Source: Isoptericola sp044389085
GTDB lineage: Bacteria; Actinomycetota; Actinomycetes; Actinomycetales; Cellulomonadaceae
Reading direction: 5' to 3'
Assembly (NCBI RefSeq): GCF_044389085.1
Contig: NZ_JBIRXP010000004.1
Coordinates: forward strand, 62,001-126,000
Length of the DNA: 64,000 nt
The translations under genes were made by a program, and so were the position numbers. Below, piece by piece: positions 15,834-23,513 of this stretch (positions within the stretch are counted from its first letter, which is position 1; each line of letters opens with the position of its first letter). The notes beneath the pieces were generated by a model. It was given only the letters and a program-made list of their open reading frames with translations, had not been told where the DNA came from and searched no databases.

Positions 15834-18521
15834 ATGTCCGGAGCGAGCACCGCGGGTCCCGCCGGGGATCCGTCGCACCGGGACCCGGCGTCGGAGGCCG
15901 CGCCACCCACCGGTCCGTTGCAGGCCCTGCTGGGCGGCGACGCGTCCGAGCACGGCACCACGGCCGACCTCGTGCGCGTCGTGGACACCCCCGAGGCCCG
16001 CGTGCGGCACCCGTCCGACATGCTCGGCATGGTGGTGAGCGCGCTGGGCGTGGCCCTCGTGCTGGTGCTGTCGGTGGTCGCGCACGCCACCACCGAGGGC
16101 GTCACCCAGGACGTGCGGACGTTCAGCTCCCTGCTGGCGCGCATCCTGTTCGTCCCCGTCCAGGTGCTCGAGGGGCTCATCACCCTGTTCGTGCCCGCCG
16201 CGGTGCTCGTCGAGCTGGGCTGGCGCCGGCTGGGCCGTCAGGTCGTGGAGTCCATCTGCGCGGCCGCCCTCGGCCTGGTGCTCGGCGTGACCGCGTCGCT
16301 GACCATCTCGCGGTTCGGCAGCGACGAGCTGGTGCGCGGGCTGTCGGTGTTCCGCGACGGGGTGTGGCAGCTCACCATCCCGGAGTACGTCGCGGCGATC
16401 GCCGGCCTGCTCACCACCGCCGGCCCGCGCACCCGCCGGCGCTCGGTGCGCTGGTCGTGGAACGTGCTGTACCTGGCGCTGTTCATCGTGCTCATCACCG
16501 GGCAGGTGTCGCTCCCGGGCGTGCTCGTCGCGCTCCTGCTGGGACGCCTCGCAGGGCAGGCCGTGCAGTACGTGTCCGGCGTGCGCAGCGAGCGCGCGTA
16601 CGGCGCCGACCTCGTGGCGGCGGTGCGCCGGGCCGGCTTCCAGGCGACGGCGCTGGTCCGCGTGCGCGACGTCTCGGCCGTCGTCGACGACGAGGTGGAC
16701 GCCGACCGCGCGCCCGCGGTGCCGGAGGACCCGGTGGCGTCGTACGACGCCGACGGCGACGTCGTCCACGCGCCCACCGACGACGAGGTGACCCTGCCGC
16801 CGGACCCCACGACCGCCGACGCGGCCGCCGTGGCCCTCACCCGTTCCGGCGACAACCGGGTGTACGCGCTGTTCACGGGCGACGGCGAGCCCCGCCGCGA
16901 CGTCGTCGTGCTCGACGGCGACCGCCAGGTGCTCACGACGGTGCAGCGGCTGTGGCGGGCGCTGCGGCTGCGCGGCCTGGAGGGCCGGGCGGCGATCTCG
17001 CTGCGCGCCGCGGCCGAGCGCACCGCGCTCCTCGCGTACGCCGCCCAGGCGGCGGGGGTGCGCACGCCGCGGCTGGAGGGCATCGGCGTGGCGGACGACT
17101 CGGTCGTGCTGGTGCAGGAGCACGCGCGCGGCGCCGTCTCGCTGCGCGACCTCGAGCCCGACGACCTCGACGGCGCCCGCGGCGACGCGGTGCTCGCCCA
17201 GGCGTGGGAGCAGCTGCGGCGGGCGCACGACGCCGGGCTGACGCACCACGCGCTGACGCCCGACGTCGTCCTGGTGCACCGCGACCTGGCCGGCGCGCCG
17301 CACGTGTGGCTCACCGGGTGGGAGCAGGGCGAGATCGCGTCGGGCACGCTGTCGCGGCGCCTGGACCTCACGCAGATGCTCGCCCTCCTGGCCCTCCGGG
17401 TCGGCGCGCGGCGCGCCCTCGCCTCCGCGGTGCGGGCCCTGCCCGACGAGGACATCGCCGCCATCGGGCCGCTCCTGCAGTCCATCGCGCTGCCCAGCCC
17501 GACGCGCGAGGAGGTGCGGCGCACGAAGGGCCTCCTGGACGAGCTGCGCGAGGCGCTCGTGGAGCGGCTGCCGCAGGCCGACGTCCAGCCGCAGAACATC
17601 ACCCGGTTCGGCGCGCGCACGGTCGTCACGCTGGCGCTGACGATCGTCGCCGTCACCGTGGTCGTCACGACCCTGAACTTCGAGGAGATCGCCTCCGCGA
17701 TCTCCGAGGCCAACCCGTGGTGGGTCGCGGCGTCCTTCCTGCTCGGGGCGATCACCTGGTTCGGGGCGGCGCTGACGTTCAGCGCCTTCTCCCCGGAGCG
17801 GCTGCCCCTGTGGCGCGCCACGCTCACCCAGATGGCCGGCTCGTTCGTCGCGCTCGCCGCGCCGGCCGGGATCGGGCCGGCGGCCCTCAACCTGCGCATG
17901 CTCACGCGCCGCGGCGTGTCCACGCCGATGGCGGTCGCGACCGTCGCCCTGGTGCAGCTGTCGCAGTTCGTCGTCACGGTGCTGCTGCTCGTCGTGCTGT
18001 CGGTGCTCACCGGCTCCGGCGGCCTCATCGACCTGCCGTCGACGACGGTGCTGCTGGCGATCGCCGGCGTCGCCGTCGCGGTCGTCGCCACGCTCCTGGT
18101 GCCGACCGTGCGCCGGTGGGCGTGGGAGAAGGCGCGACCGACGCTGGAGCAGGTGTGGCCGCGGCTGTCGCAGATGCTGGGCCAGCCCACGCGCCTGGCG
18201 CTGGGCCTCGGCGGCAACGTCATCATGACGCTGGGCTACGTGCTGGCGTTCGACTTCGCCCTGGCCGCGTTCGGGCAGTCGCTCAACCTCATCGACGTCG
18301 CCGTCATCTACCTGGTCGGCAACTCCGTCGGCGCGATGGTGCCCACCCCGGGCGGCCTGGGCGGCGTCGAGGGCGCGCTCATCGCCGGGCTCACCACCGC
18401 CGGCATCCCCGCGTCCCTGGCCGTCACCGTGACGATGCTCTACCGCGTCGTGACGTACTGGGCCCGCGTGCCGATCGGCTGGGTGGCGATGAAGCGCCTC
18501 GAGAAGACCGGGGACCTCTGA
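15834..18521 (+). CDS. MprF/flippase-like membrane protein with internal pseudokinase domain
   Basis: The 895-residue product has three parts. Residues about 60-240 hold several membrane helices. About 320-590 is cytoplasmic and resembles an ABC1/RIO-type protein kinase fold. From about 600 to the end is a lysylphosphatidylglycerol synthase-type TM region (UPF0104) with NPWWVAASFLLGAITWFGAALTF, the APAGIGPAALNLRML stretch and the family motif VPTPGGLGGVEGALIAGL. In the kinase-like part the catalytic loop reads HHALTPD (residues 471-477) where active kinases have H-x-D, and the later DFG-like site reads WLTGWEQG, so both catalytic aspartates are missing. A lipid-handling or glycolipid-export role is inferred from the TM family only. 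The start is a leaderless ATG. Confidence 0.85.
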   Translation: MSGASTAGPAGDPSHRDPASEAAPPTGPLQALLGGDASEHGTTADLVRVVDTPEARVRHPSDMLGMVVSALGVALVLVLSVVAHATTEGVTQDVRTFSSLLARILFVPVQVLEGLITLFVPAAVLVELGWRRLGRQVVESICAAALGLVLGVTASLTISRFGSDELVRGLSVFRDGVWQLTIPEYVAAIAGLLTTAGPRTRRRSVRWSWNVLYLALFIVLITGQVSLPGVLVALLLGRLAGQAVQYVSGVRSERAYGADLVAAVRRAGFQATALVRVRDVSAVVDDEVDADRAPAVPEDPVASYDADGDVVHAPTDDEVTLPPDPTTADAAAVALTRSGDNRVYALFTGDGEPRRDVVVLDGDRQVLTTVQRLWRALRLRGLEGRAAISLRAAAERTALLAYAAQAAGVRTPRLEGIGVADDSVVLVQEHARGAVSLRDLEPDDLDGARGDAVLAQAWEQLRRAHDAGLTHHALTPDVVLVHRDLAGAPHVWLTGWEQGEIASGTLSRRLDLTQMLALLALRVGARRALASAVRALPDEDIAAIGPLLQSIALPSPTREEVRRTKGLLDELREALVERLPQADVQPQNITRFGARTVVTLALTIVAVTVVVTTLNFEEIASAISEANPWWVAASFLLGAITWFGAALTFSAFSPERLPLWRATLTQMAGSFVALAAPAGIGPAALNLRMLTRRGVSTPMAVATVALVQLSQFVVTVLLLVVLSVLTGSGGLIDLPSTTVLLAIAGVAVAVVATLLVPTVRRWAWEKARPTLEQVWPRLSQMLGQPTRLALGLGGNVIMTLGYVLAFDFALAAFGQSLNLIDVAVIYLVGNSVGAMVPTPGGLGGVEGALIAGLTTAGIPASLAVTVTMLYRVVTYWARVPIGWVAMKRLEKTGDL

Positions 18522-18554
18522 ACGACCTCAGCGACCGCCGCTCCCCCGCGCGGT

Positions 18555-18570
18555 TGAGACAGGTGTCTCA
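18555..18570. promoter_or_regulatory. Palindrome TGAGACA-GG-TGTCTCA, TetR-type operator candidate
   Basis: A perfect seven-base inverted repeat around GG lies between the convergent flippase-kinase and TetR genes. The half site TGAGAC/GTCTCA is typical of TetR operators, yet no promoter is evident here. A GGGGG/CCCCC hairpin at about 18595-18608 beside it could act as terminator. Confidence 0.45.
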
Positions 18571-18612
18571 TACCTGAGCCCGTGAACCGCAGCAGGGGGG
18601 ACGCCCCCGCGG

Positions 18613-19200
18613 TCAGGCGGTGAGCATCCCCGTGGCGGAGCGCACCAGCTGGTCGGTGAGCACGTCGAGCGGCGGGGTGTCGAGGACGCCGCGCTCGTCG
18701 TCGGCCTCCCACGCCGCGACGGCGGCCACCACCGCGCGCGAGACCATCGCGACCCGCAGGCCCGCCAGCGGCTCGACGCCGTCGCACGCCACGGCGCGCA
18801 TCATGTCCTGGAGGTCGAGCGTCGTGGCCACCGGCACGTCGACGCCCTCGTAGCGCTTCACGTCGCGCCGCACCCAGTCCATGAAGACCAGCGGTCGGTC
18901 CTGCAGCACGGCCTGCGTGTAGCGGGCCCAGGAGCTGGGTCGCATCCCCTCGACGGCCGACACGAACGGCACCACGTACGCCCGCACCAGCGCCTCCGGG
19001 TCCCGCTCGCGCCCCTCGGCCACCAGCTCGGCGACCAGGCGCGCGCGATGGGCGTTGATCGGCGTGCTGCGCCAGTGGTACAGCGCGTCGAGCATCGTCT
19101 GCCGGGAGCCGAAGTGGTACGTGACCGCCGAGTTGTTCCGGTGGCCCGCCTCCCGGACGATCGCCCGCGAGCTCGCGCCCTGGAATCCGTACCGCGCCAC
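18613..19200 (-). CDS. TetR family transcriptional regulator
   Basis: The 195-residue reading from the GTG at 19200 shows the TetR HTH: ARYGFQGASSRAIVREAGHRNNSAVTYHFGSRQTMLDAL, with the typical tyrosine-His-Phe after the recognition helix, and an all-helical ligand domain. Helix 1 is incomplete with this start. The frame stays open upstream and encodes a proper first helix (SQLVLLAATERLVARYGF), but contains no ATG, GTG or TTG before the HU terminator at 19267-19309; a CTG at 19230 is the only near-cognate that would restore it. Target genes cannot be read. Confidence 0.8.
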   Translation of the reverse strand: MARYGFQGASSRAIVREAGHRNNSAVTYHFGSRQTMLDALYHWRSTPINAHRARLVAELVAEGRERDPEALVRAYVVPFVSAVEGMRPSSWARYTQAVLQDRPLVFMDWVRRDVKRYEGVDVPVATTLDLQDMMRAVACDGVEPLAGLRVAMVSRAVVAAVAAWEADDERGVLDTPPLDVLTDQLVRSATGMLTA

Positions 19201-19266
19201 GAGCCGCTCCGTGGCGGCGAGCAGGACCAGCTGCGACGGGTTCGGGTCGAGAACGTTCCGCGAACG

Positions 19267-19309
19267 CCGGAGGCCCGCCGCTCGCAGGGTGCGAGCGGCG
19301 GGCCTCCGG
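19267..19309. terminator. Terminator of hup
   Basis: Arms 19267-19286 and 19290-19309 form a perfect 20-base-pair stem with a three-base loop. It lies 37 bases past the HU stop codon and upstream of the TetR coding region, so it separates the two same-strand genes. Confidence 0.85.
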
Positions 19310-19345
19310 AGCGCTGACCCGACCGGTGGCCGGGTCAGCGAAGGA

Positions 19346-19627
19346 TCACTTGGCGACGGCCTTCTTCAGCAGCGAGCCGGCGCTGATCTTCACACCGAAG
19401 CCGGCCGGGATCTGGATCTCCTCGCCCGTGCGCGGGTTGCGACCGGTACGGGCCGCGCGCTCGACGCGCTCGACCGAGAGCAGACCCGTGACCTTGACCG
19501 CCTCGCCCTTGGCGAGCGACTCCTCGAGCACCTCCTGGAAGGCACCGAGGAACTTCTCCGCGTCCGCCTTGCTGAGCTCAGCCTTGCCGGCGATGGCCGA
19601 GACCAGCTCGGACTTGTTCAGCGACAT
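19346..19627 (-). CDS. hup: HU family DNA-binding protein
   Basis: The 93-residue product MSLNKSELV... is a standard HU: N-terminal helices with LSKADAEKFLGAFQEVLEESLAKGE, the saddle strand VKVTGLLSVERVERAARTGRNPRTGEEIQIPA that forms the DNA-gripping arms, and a C-terminal ISAGSLLKKAVAK. It lacks the long Lys-rich tail of mycobacterial HupB. An ATG at 19633 is in frame, but the GAGAAGGG ribosome site touches it directly, whereas the ATG at 19627 has normal spacing. HU packs and bends chromosomal DNA. A TAGTGT -10 box lies at 19722-19717 on this strand. Confidence 0.95.
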   Translation of the reverse strand: MSLNKSELVSAIAGKAELSKADAEKFLGAFQEVLEESLAKGEAVKVTGLLSVERVERAARTGRNPRTGEEIQIPAGFGVKISAGSLLKKAVAK

Positions 19628-19762
19628 GTGCATCCCTTCTCCGGTTCACGACGCACGCGACCCGCGCGTCGTCACGTTCGTGCGCCACCCCGGCGCACGC
19701 CGGGTGGACGGGGAACACACTAGGGAACATCCGCGGATTCCTGCGACTTTTCCGCGCGTGGC

Positions 19763-19798
19763 GTGCCGGACACCTCGGATCGGGAACCTTTCCGGCAC
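19763..19798. repeat. Inverted repeat GTGCCGGA...TCCGGCAC
   Basis: Eight-base arms at 19763-19770 and 19791-19798 with a 20-base loop, next to another inverted repeat at 19801-19838. It lies between the HU promoter and the end of the CopC gene. Confidence 0.4.
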
Positions 19799-19800
19799 GG

Positions 19801-19838
19801 GATCTGTCCCGGTATCTGCCGCCATGGCGGGACAGATC
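19801..19838. terminator. Inverted repeat downstream of the CopC gene
   Basis: Eleven-base perfect arms (GATCTGTCCCG at 19801-19811, CGGGACAGATC at 19828-19838) with a 16-base loop. It is 19 bases past the CopC stop codon on the transcribed side, so a terminator is likely. Confidence 0.5.
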
Positions 19839-19856
19839 GCCGGGCGAGGCCCGCGC

Positions 19857-20591
19857 TCAGGAGGCCGGGCGGCCGCCGTTTCCGGGCCCTTCGCCCGGTC
19901 CGTGAGGTTCGCGCGGCTCGTCCGGTCGCTCCGTGCCGGCGTCGTCGTCGAGCGCCGCGCGACGGCGACGCTGGAGCAGGACGGCGGCCGCGACCCCCAC
20001 CACCGCCAGCACCGCCACCGGGAACAGCCACGCGGTCGCCCACCCGGCCTCCCCGTCGGCGTCCAGGTCCACGCCGGGCGTGCCCCCGCCCTCGTGCACG
20101 TGCCCCGCGGACGCCGTCGGCGTCGTGCTGGGGCTCGGGGGCGTGCTCGCCGTCGCGACGGAGGGCGACGCGCTCGGGGAGGCCGACGGGCTGGGCGAGG
20201 GCGACGCCGCGGCGACCGTGAACGCCAGCTCGCCCTCGATGGGGTGACCGTCGGAGGAGACGACGCGCCACGCGACGTCCCAGTCCCCGGCGGGCAGGTC
20301 GTCCGGCAGCGGGGCCACCACCTCGTCGCCGTCGACGGTGACCTCGGTCGGGACGGTGCCGTCCGCCGTCGTGACCGCCACCTGCGCTCCCGCCGCCAGC
20401 ACGTCGGCGCTGAACCGCAGGGTGAGCTCCGTGGGAGCCCGGTCCACGGTGGCGCCGTCGGCGGGGTCGGACGACAGGAGCCGGTCGTGCGCGCTGGCAG
20501 GCTGCGCGACCGCGACGCCCAGCACCGGGGTCAGAGCAGCGGCGAGCAGGACGACGACGGCGCGACGGCGACGCGCGAGGTTCAGGTGCAC
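19857..20591 (-). CDS. CopC domain copper-binding exported protein
   Basis: The 244-residue product has a signal peptide ending ASA before H-D-R-L-L-S-S-D-P-A-D-G, the N-terminal histidine and first strand of CopC domains, where copper is held. The domain runs to about residue 130 with VSSDGHPIEGELAF near its end. A Ser/Pro-rich linker, a His-containing stretch (GHVHEGGG), one membrane helix (ATAWLFPVAVLAVVGVAAAVLL) and a charged cytoplasmic tail follow. It is anchored outside the membrane and probably buffers periplasmic-side copper. No CopD partner is adjacent, and it is 15 kb from copA. Confidence 0.88.
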   Translation of the reverse strand: MHLNLARRRRAVVVLLAAALTPVLGVAVAQPASAHDRLLSSDPADGATVDRAPTELTLRFSADVLAAGAQVAVTTADGTVPTEVTVDGDEVVAPLPDDLPAGDWDVAWRVVSSDGHPIEGELAFTVAAASPSPSPSASPSASPSVATASTPPSPSTTPTASAGHVHEGGGTPGVDLDADGEAGWATAWLFPVAVLAVVGVAAAVLLQRRRRAALDDDAGTERPDEPREPHGPGEGPGNGGRPAS

Positions 20592-20622
20592 GGCCCGACC
20601 CTAGCGACCCACCCGCCCGAGC

Positions 20623-20664
20623 TGTCAGGGCCAGCGCTGGGTTGATGCGCCCCTGGTCCTGACA
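20623..20664. repeat. 42-bp TGTCAG...CTGACA element, intergenic copy
   Basis: Exactly 42 bases with TGTCAGG and CCTGACA ends; arms of 12 bases pair with one mismatch. It lies between the CopC start and the nadE promoter, 32 bases from the CopC start codon. Length and ends equal the three copies inside copA, although here no reading frame is at stake. Confidence 0.75.
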
Positions 20665-20690
20665 AGTCTCGCGGGGGCGGGCGGCGTTCC

Positions 20691-20696
20691 TACACT
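20691..20696 (+). promoter_or_regulatory. -10 box of leaderless nadE
   Basis: TACACT is followed by six bases and the GTG at 20703, with no separate ribosome site. Confidence 0.55.
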
Positions 20697-20702
20697 CGGG
20701 GG

Positions 20703-22751
20703 GTGGACTTCACCTCGGCCTACGCCCACGGCTTCGCCCGCGTGGCGGCCTGCACCGTCCCCGTCACCGTCGCCGACCCCCGCGCGAACGCCGCCGCGGT
20801 CCTGGCCGAGGCGCGCGCGTGCCACGACGACGGCGTCGCGGTCGCCGTCTTCCCCGAGCTGTGCGTCTCGGGGTACGCCATCGACGACCTGCACCTCGCG
20901 GACACGCTGCTGGAGGCGACGTCGGACGCGCTCGCGACGATCGTCGAGGCGAGCGCCGACCTGCGCCCGCTGCTCGTGGTGGGCGCGCCGCTGGAGGTCG
21001 GCAACCGGCTGCTGAACTGCGCCGTCGTCGTGCAGGGCGGCCGGGTGCTCGGCGTCGCGCCCAAGTCGTACCTGCCGAACTACCGCGAGTTCTACGAGAA
21101 GCGCTGGTTCGCCCCCGGCGACGACCGCCGCGGCGCCACGGTGACGCTCCCCTTCGCCGAGGAGCCCGTGCCGTTCGGGCCGGACCTGCTGTTCGCGGCC
21201 GACGACGTCGCGGGCCTCGTCGTGCACGTCGAGGTGTGCGAGGACCTGTGGGTCCCCGTGCCGCCGTCGGCGGAGGCCGCCCTGGCCGGCGCGACCGTGC
21301 TGCTCAACCTGTCCGCGAGCCCCATCACCGTCGCCCGGGCGGAGGACCGGCGGCTCATGGTGCGCTCGGCGTCGCACCGCGGCCTGGCCGCGTACGCCTA
21401 CGCGGCCGCGCAGGGCGAGTCGAGCACCGACCTGTCGTGGGACGGCCAGACGATGGTCTACGAGGTGGGCGACCTGCTCGCCGAGACCGAGCGCTTCCCC
21501 GACGGCGCGCGGCGGTCGGTGGCCGACGTCGACCTCGACCGGCTGCGCCAGGAGCGGCTGCGGATGGGGTCGTTCGACGACAACCGGCGCGCGCTCGGCG
21601 CCCGCGTCGAGGGGTTCCGCACCGTGCTGTGGACGGTCGACCCGCCGGCCGGCGACGTCGGCCTGCGCCGCAAGGTGGACCGCTTCCCCTTCGTGCCCGA
21701 CGACCCGCAGCGCCTGGCCCAAGACTGCTACGAGGCGTACTCGATCCAGGTGGCCGGGCTGGAGCAGCGGCTGCGGTCGATCGGGCAGCCGAAGATCGTC
21801 ATCGGGGTGTCCGGCGGCCTGGACTCGACGCACGCGCTGATCGTCGCGGCCCGCGCCATGGACCGCCTCGGCCGGCCGCGCACCGACATCCACGCGATCA
21901 CGATGCCGGGCTTCGCGACGTCGTCGGAGACGAAGGACCGCGCCACGCGGCTCGCGACGTCGCTCGGCGTGCACTTCGAGGAGCTCGACATCCGGCCCGC
22001 CGCCGAGCAGATGCTCCGCGACCTGGGCCACCCGTTCGGCGCCGGCGAGAAGGTCTACGACGTCACGTTCGAGAACGTGCAGGCCGGCCTGCGCACCGAC
22101 TACCTGTTCCGGCTCGCCAACCACCGCGGCGGCATCGTGCTCGGCACCGGCGACCTGTCCGAGCTGGCGCTGGGCTGGTGCACGTACGGCGTGGGCGACC
22201 AGATGTCGCACTACGCGGTGAACACGGGCGTGCCGAAGACGCTCATCCAGCACCTCATCCGGTGGGTGGCCGACTCGGGCCAGTTCGAGGCGGACACGAA
22301 CGCCCTGCTCCTCGAGATCCTGGGCCAGGAGATCTCCCCCGAGCTCGTCCCGGCCGGCGAGGGCGAGGCGCCGCAGTCCACCGAGGCGGCCATCGGCCCG
22401 TACGCGCTGCAGGACTTCACCCTGTTCTGGACGCTGCGGCACGGGCTGCGGCCGTCCAAGATCGCGTTCCTCGCCTGGCACGCCTGGCGCGACCCCGACG
22501 CCGGCGAGTGGCCGCCGAACTTCCCGCACGACGAGCGGTCCGCCTACGACCTCGCGACCATCCGGAAGTGGGAGACGGTGTTCTTCCGGCGGTACTTCTC
22601 GTCCCAGTTCAAGCGCTCCGCCATCCCCAACGGGCCCAAGGTCTCCGCCGGTGGCTCGCTCTCGCCGCGCGGGGACTGGCGGATGCCGTCCGACGCGTCC
22701 GCCGCCGCCTGGCTCGCCGAGCTGGAGGAGAACGTGCCGACGACGGTGTGA
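20703..22751 (+). CDS. nadE: Glutamine-dependent NAD(+) synthetase
   Basis: The 682-residue product joins two domains. The N-terminal nitrilase-type glutaminase has the triad E52 (FPELC), K121 (APKSYLP) and C179 (VCEDLW), which frees ammonia from glutamine. The C-terminal synthetase has the ATP pyrophosphatase P-loop SGGLDS at 370-375 and converts deamido-NAD to NAD. This two-domain length (about 680) is typical of actinobacterial NadE, as in Mycobacterium tuberculosis. The GTG start is leaderless. It stands alone, convergent with the phosphatase gene. Confidence 0.96.
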   Translation: MDFTSAYAHGFARVAACTVPVTVADPRANAAAVLAEARACHDDGVAVAVFPELCVSGYAIDDLHLADTLLEATSDALATIVEASADLRPLLVVGAPLEVGNRLLNCAVVVQGGRVLGVAPKSYLPNYREFYEKRWFAPGDDRRGATVTLPFAEEPVPFGPDLLFAADDVAGLVVHVEVCEDLWVPVPPSAEAALAGATVLLNLSASPITVARAEDRRLMVRSASHRGLAAYAYAAAQGESSTDLSWDGQTMVYEVGDLLAETERFPDGARRSVADVDLDRLRQERLRMGSFDDNRRALGARVEGFRTVLWTVDPPAGDVGLRRKVDRFPFVPDDPQRLAQDCYEAYSIQVAGLEQRLRSIGQPKIVIGVSGGLDSTHALIVAARAMDRLGRPRTDIHAITMPGFATSSETKDRATRLATSLGVHFEELDIRPAAEQMLRDLGHPFGAGEKVYDVTFENVQAGLRTDYLFRLANHRGGIVLGTGDLSELALGWCTYGVGDQMSHYAVNTGVPKTLIQHLIRWVADSGQFEADTNALLLEILGQEISPELVPAGEGEAPQSTEAAIGPYALQDFTLFWTLRHGLRPSKIAFLAWHAWRDPDAGEWPPNFPHDERSAYDLATIRKWETVFFRRYFSSQFKRSAIPNGPKVSAGGSLSPRGDWRMPSDASAAAWLAELEENVPTTV

Positions 22752-22788
22752 GCCGCCACCGACCCCCGCCGGGCGCGCCGGGCGGCCG

Positions 22789-23376
22789 TCAGGGGCGCTC
22801 GGCCGGGCCGAACCCGGTCCAGCGCAGGTCGGGCGGCAGGTGACCCATATCGTTGTAGACGATCAGGGACGAGGAGCGGTCGTCGCGGTACTCGATGGTC
22901 GTGAGGGCGGCGTTGCCGTAGGGCAGCCCGAGCCAGCTCGTGGGCGGCGCACGGAGGGCGTCGCGCACCAGCCACGCGACCTGGAAGGCGTGGGTGACCA
23001 GCACCTCGTGGGTCTCGACGTCGACGGCGCGGGCGAACCGGGTGGTGAGCGCGGCCGCGAGCCGCGAGCCCTCGGCGGCCTCTGCGGCGTCGTACCCGTC
23101 GAAGAACCCCGCCCAGGCGCGCGGCATCGGGTCGGGCAGGTACGGCACGTGGTCGATCAGCTCGACCGCCTCCCGGACCGGGACGCCCGGGAGCTGCGCC
23201 CCGAGCACCTGCGCGGACCGGACCGCGCGCGGCAGCGGCGAGTGCCAGACGGCGTCGATCGGCAGCGCGGCGAGCCGGCGTCCGGCCAGCTCCACCTGTC
23301 GTTCCCCCTCGGCGGTCAGCTCGCCGAACGGGTCCGCCGCGCCGTGGCGCAGCACGTGGAGGTGGCGGGTCGGCAT
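22789..23376 (-). CDS. Histidine phosphatase family protein
   Basis: The 195-residue product begins with the phosphohistidine motif L-R10-H11-G12 and continues LTAEGERQVELAGRRLA and WHSPLPRAVRSAQVL, the phosphate-binding arginine segment of the family. LVTHAFQVAWLV near residue 140 supplies the second catalytic histidine. It dephosphorylates a small molecule or protein; the substrate is unknown. The RHG motif starts only ten residues in, so the start at 23376 is well supported. Confidence 0.88.
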   Translation of the reverse strand: MPTRHLHVLRHGAADPFGELTAEGERQVELAGRRLAALPIDAVWHSPLPRAVRSAQVLGAQLPGVPVREAVELIDHVPYLPDPMPRAWAGFFDGYDAAEAAEGSRLAAALTTRFARAVDVETHEVLVTHAFQVAWLVRDALRAPPTSWLGLPYGNAALTTIEYRDDRSSSLIVYNDMGHLPPDLRWTGFGPAERP

Positions 23377-23513
23377 CCGCCGACGCTATCGCGGCATCCG
23401 CGTCCCCCGGCAGAACGCCCGGCAGCCGGCGCGGCCCCTGCCCCCCGGCGCGCCGGCTCTGCCCTGTCCGGTCGCGAGGCGACCATGCGCGACGACCGTG
23501 CAGGATGAGGTGC

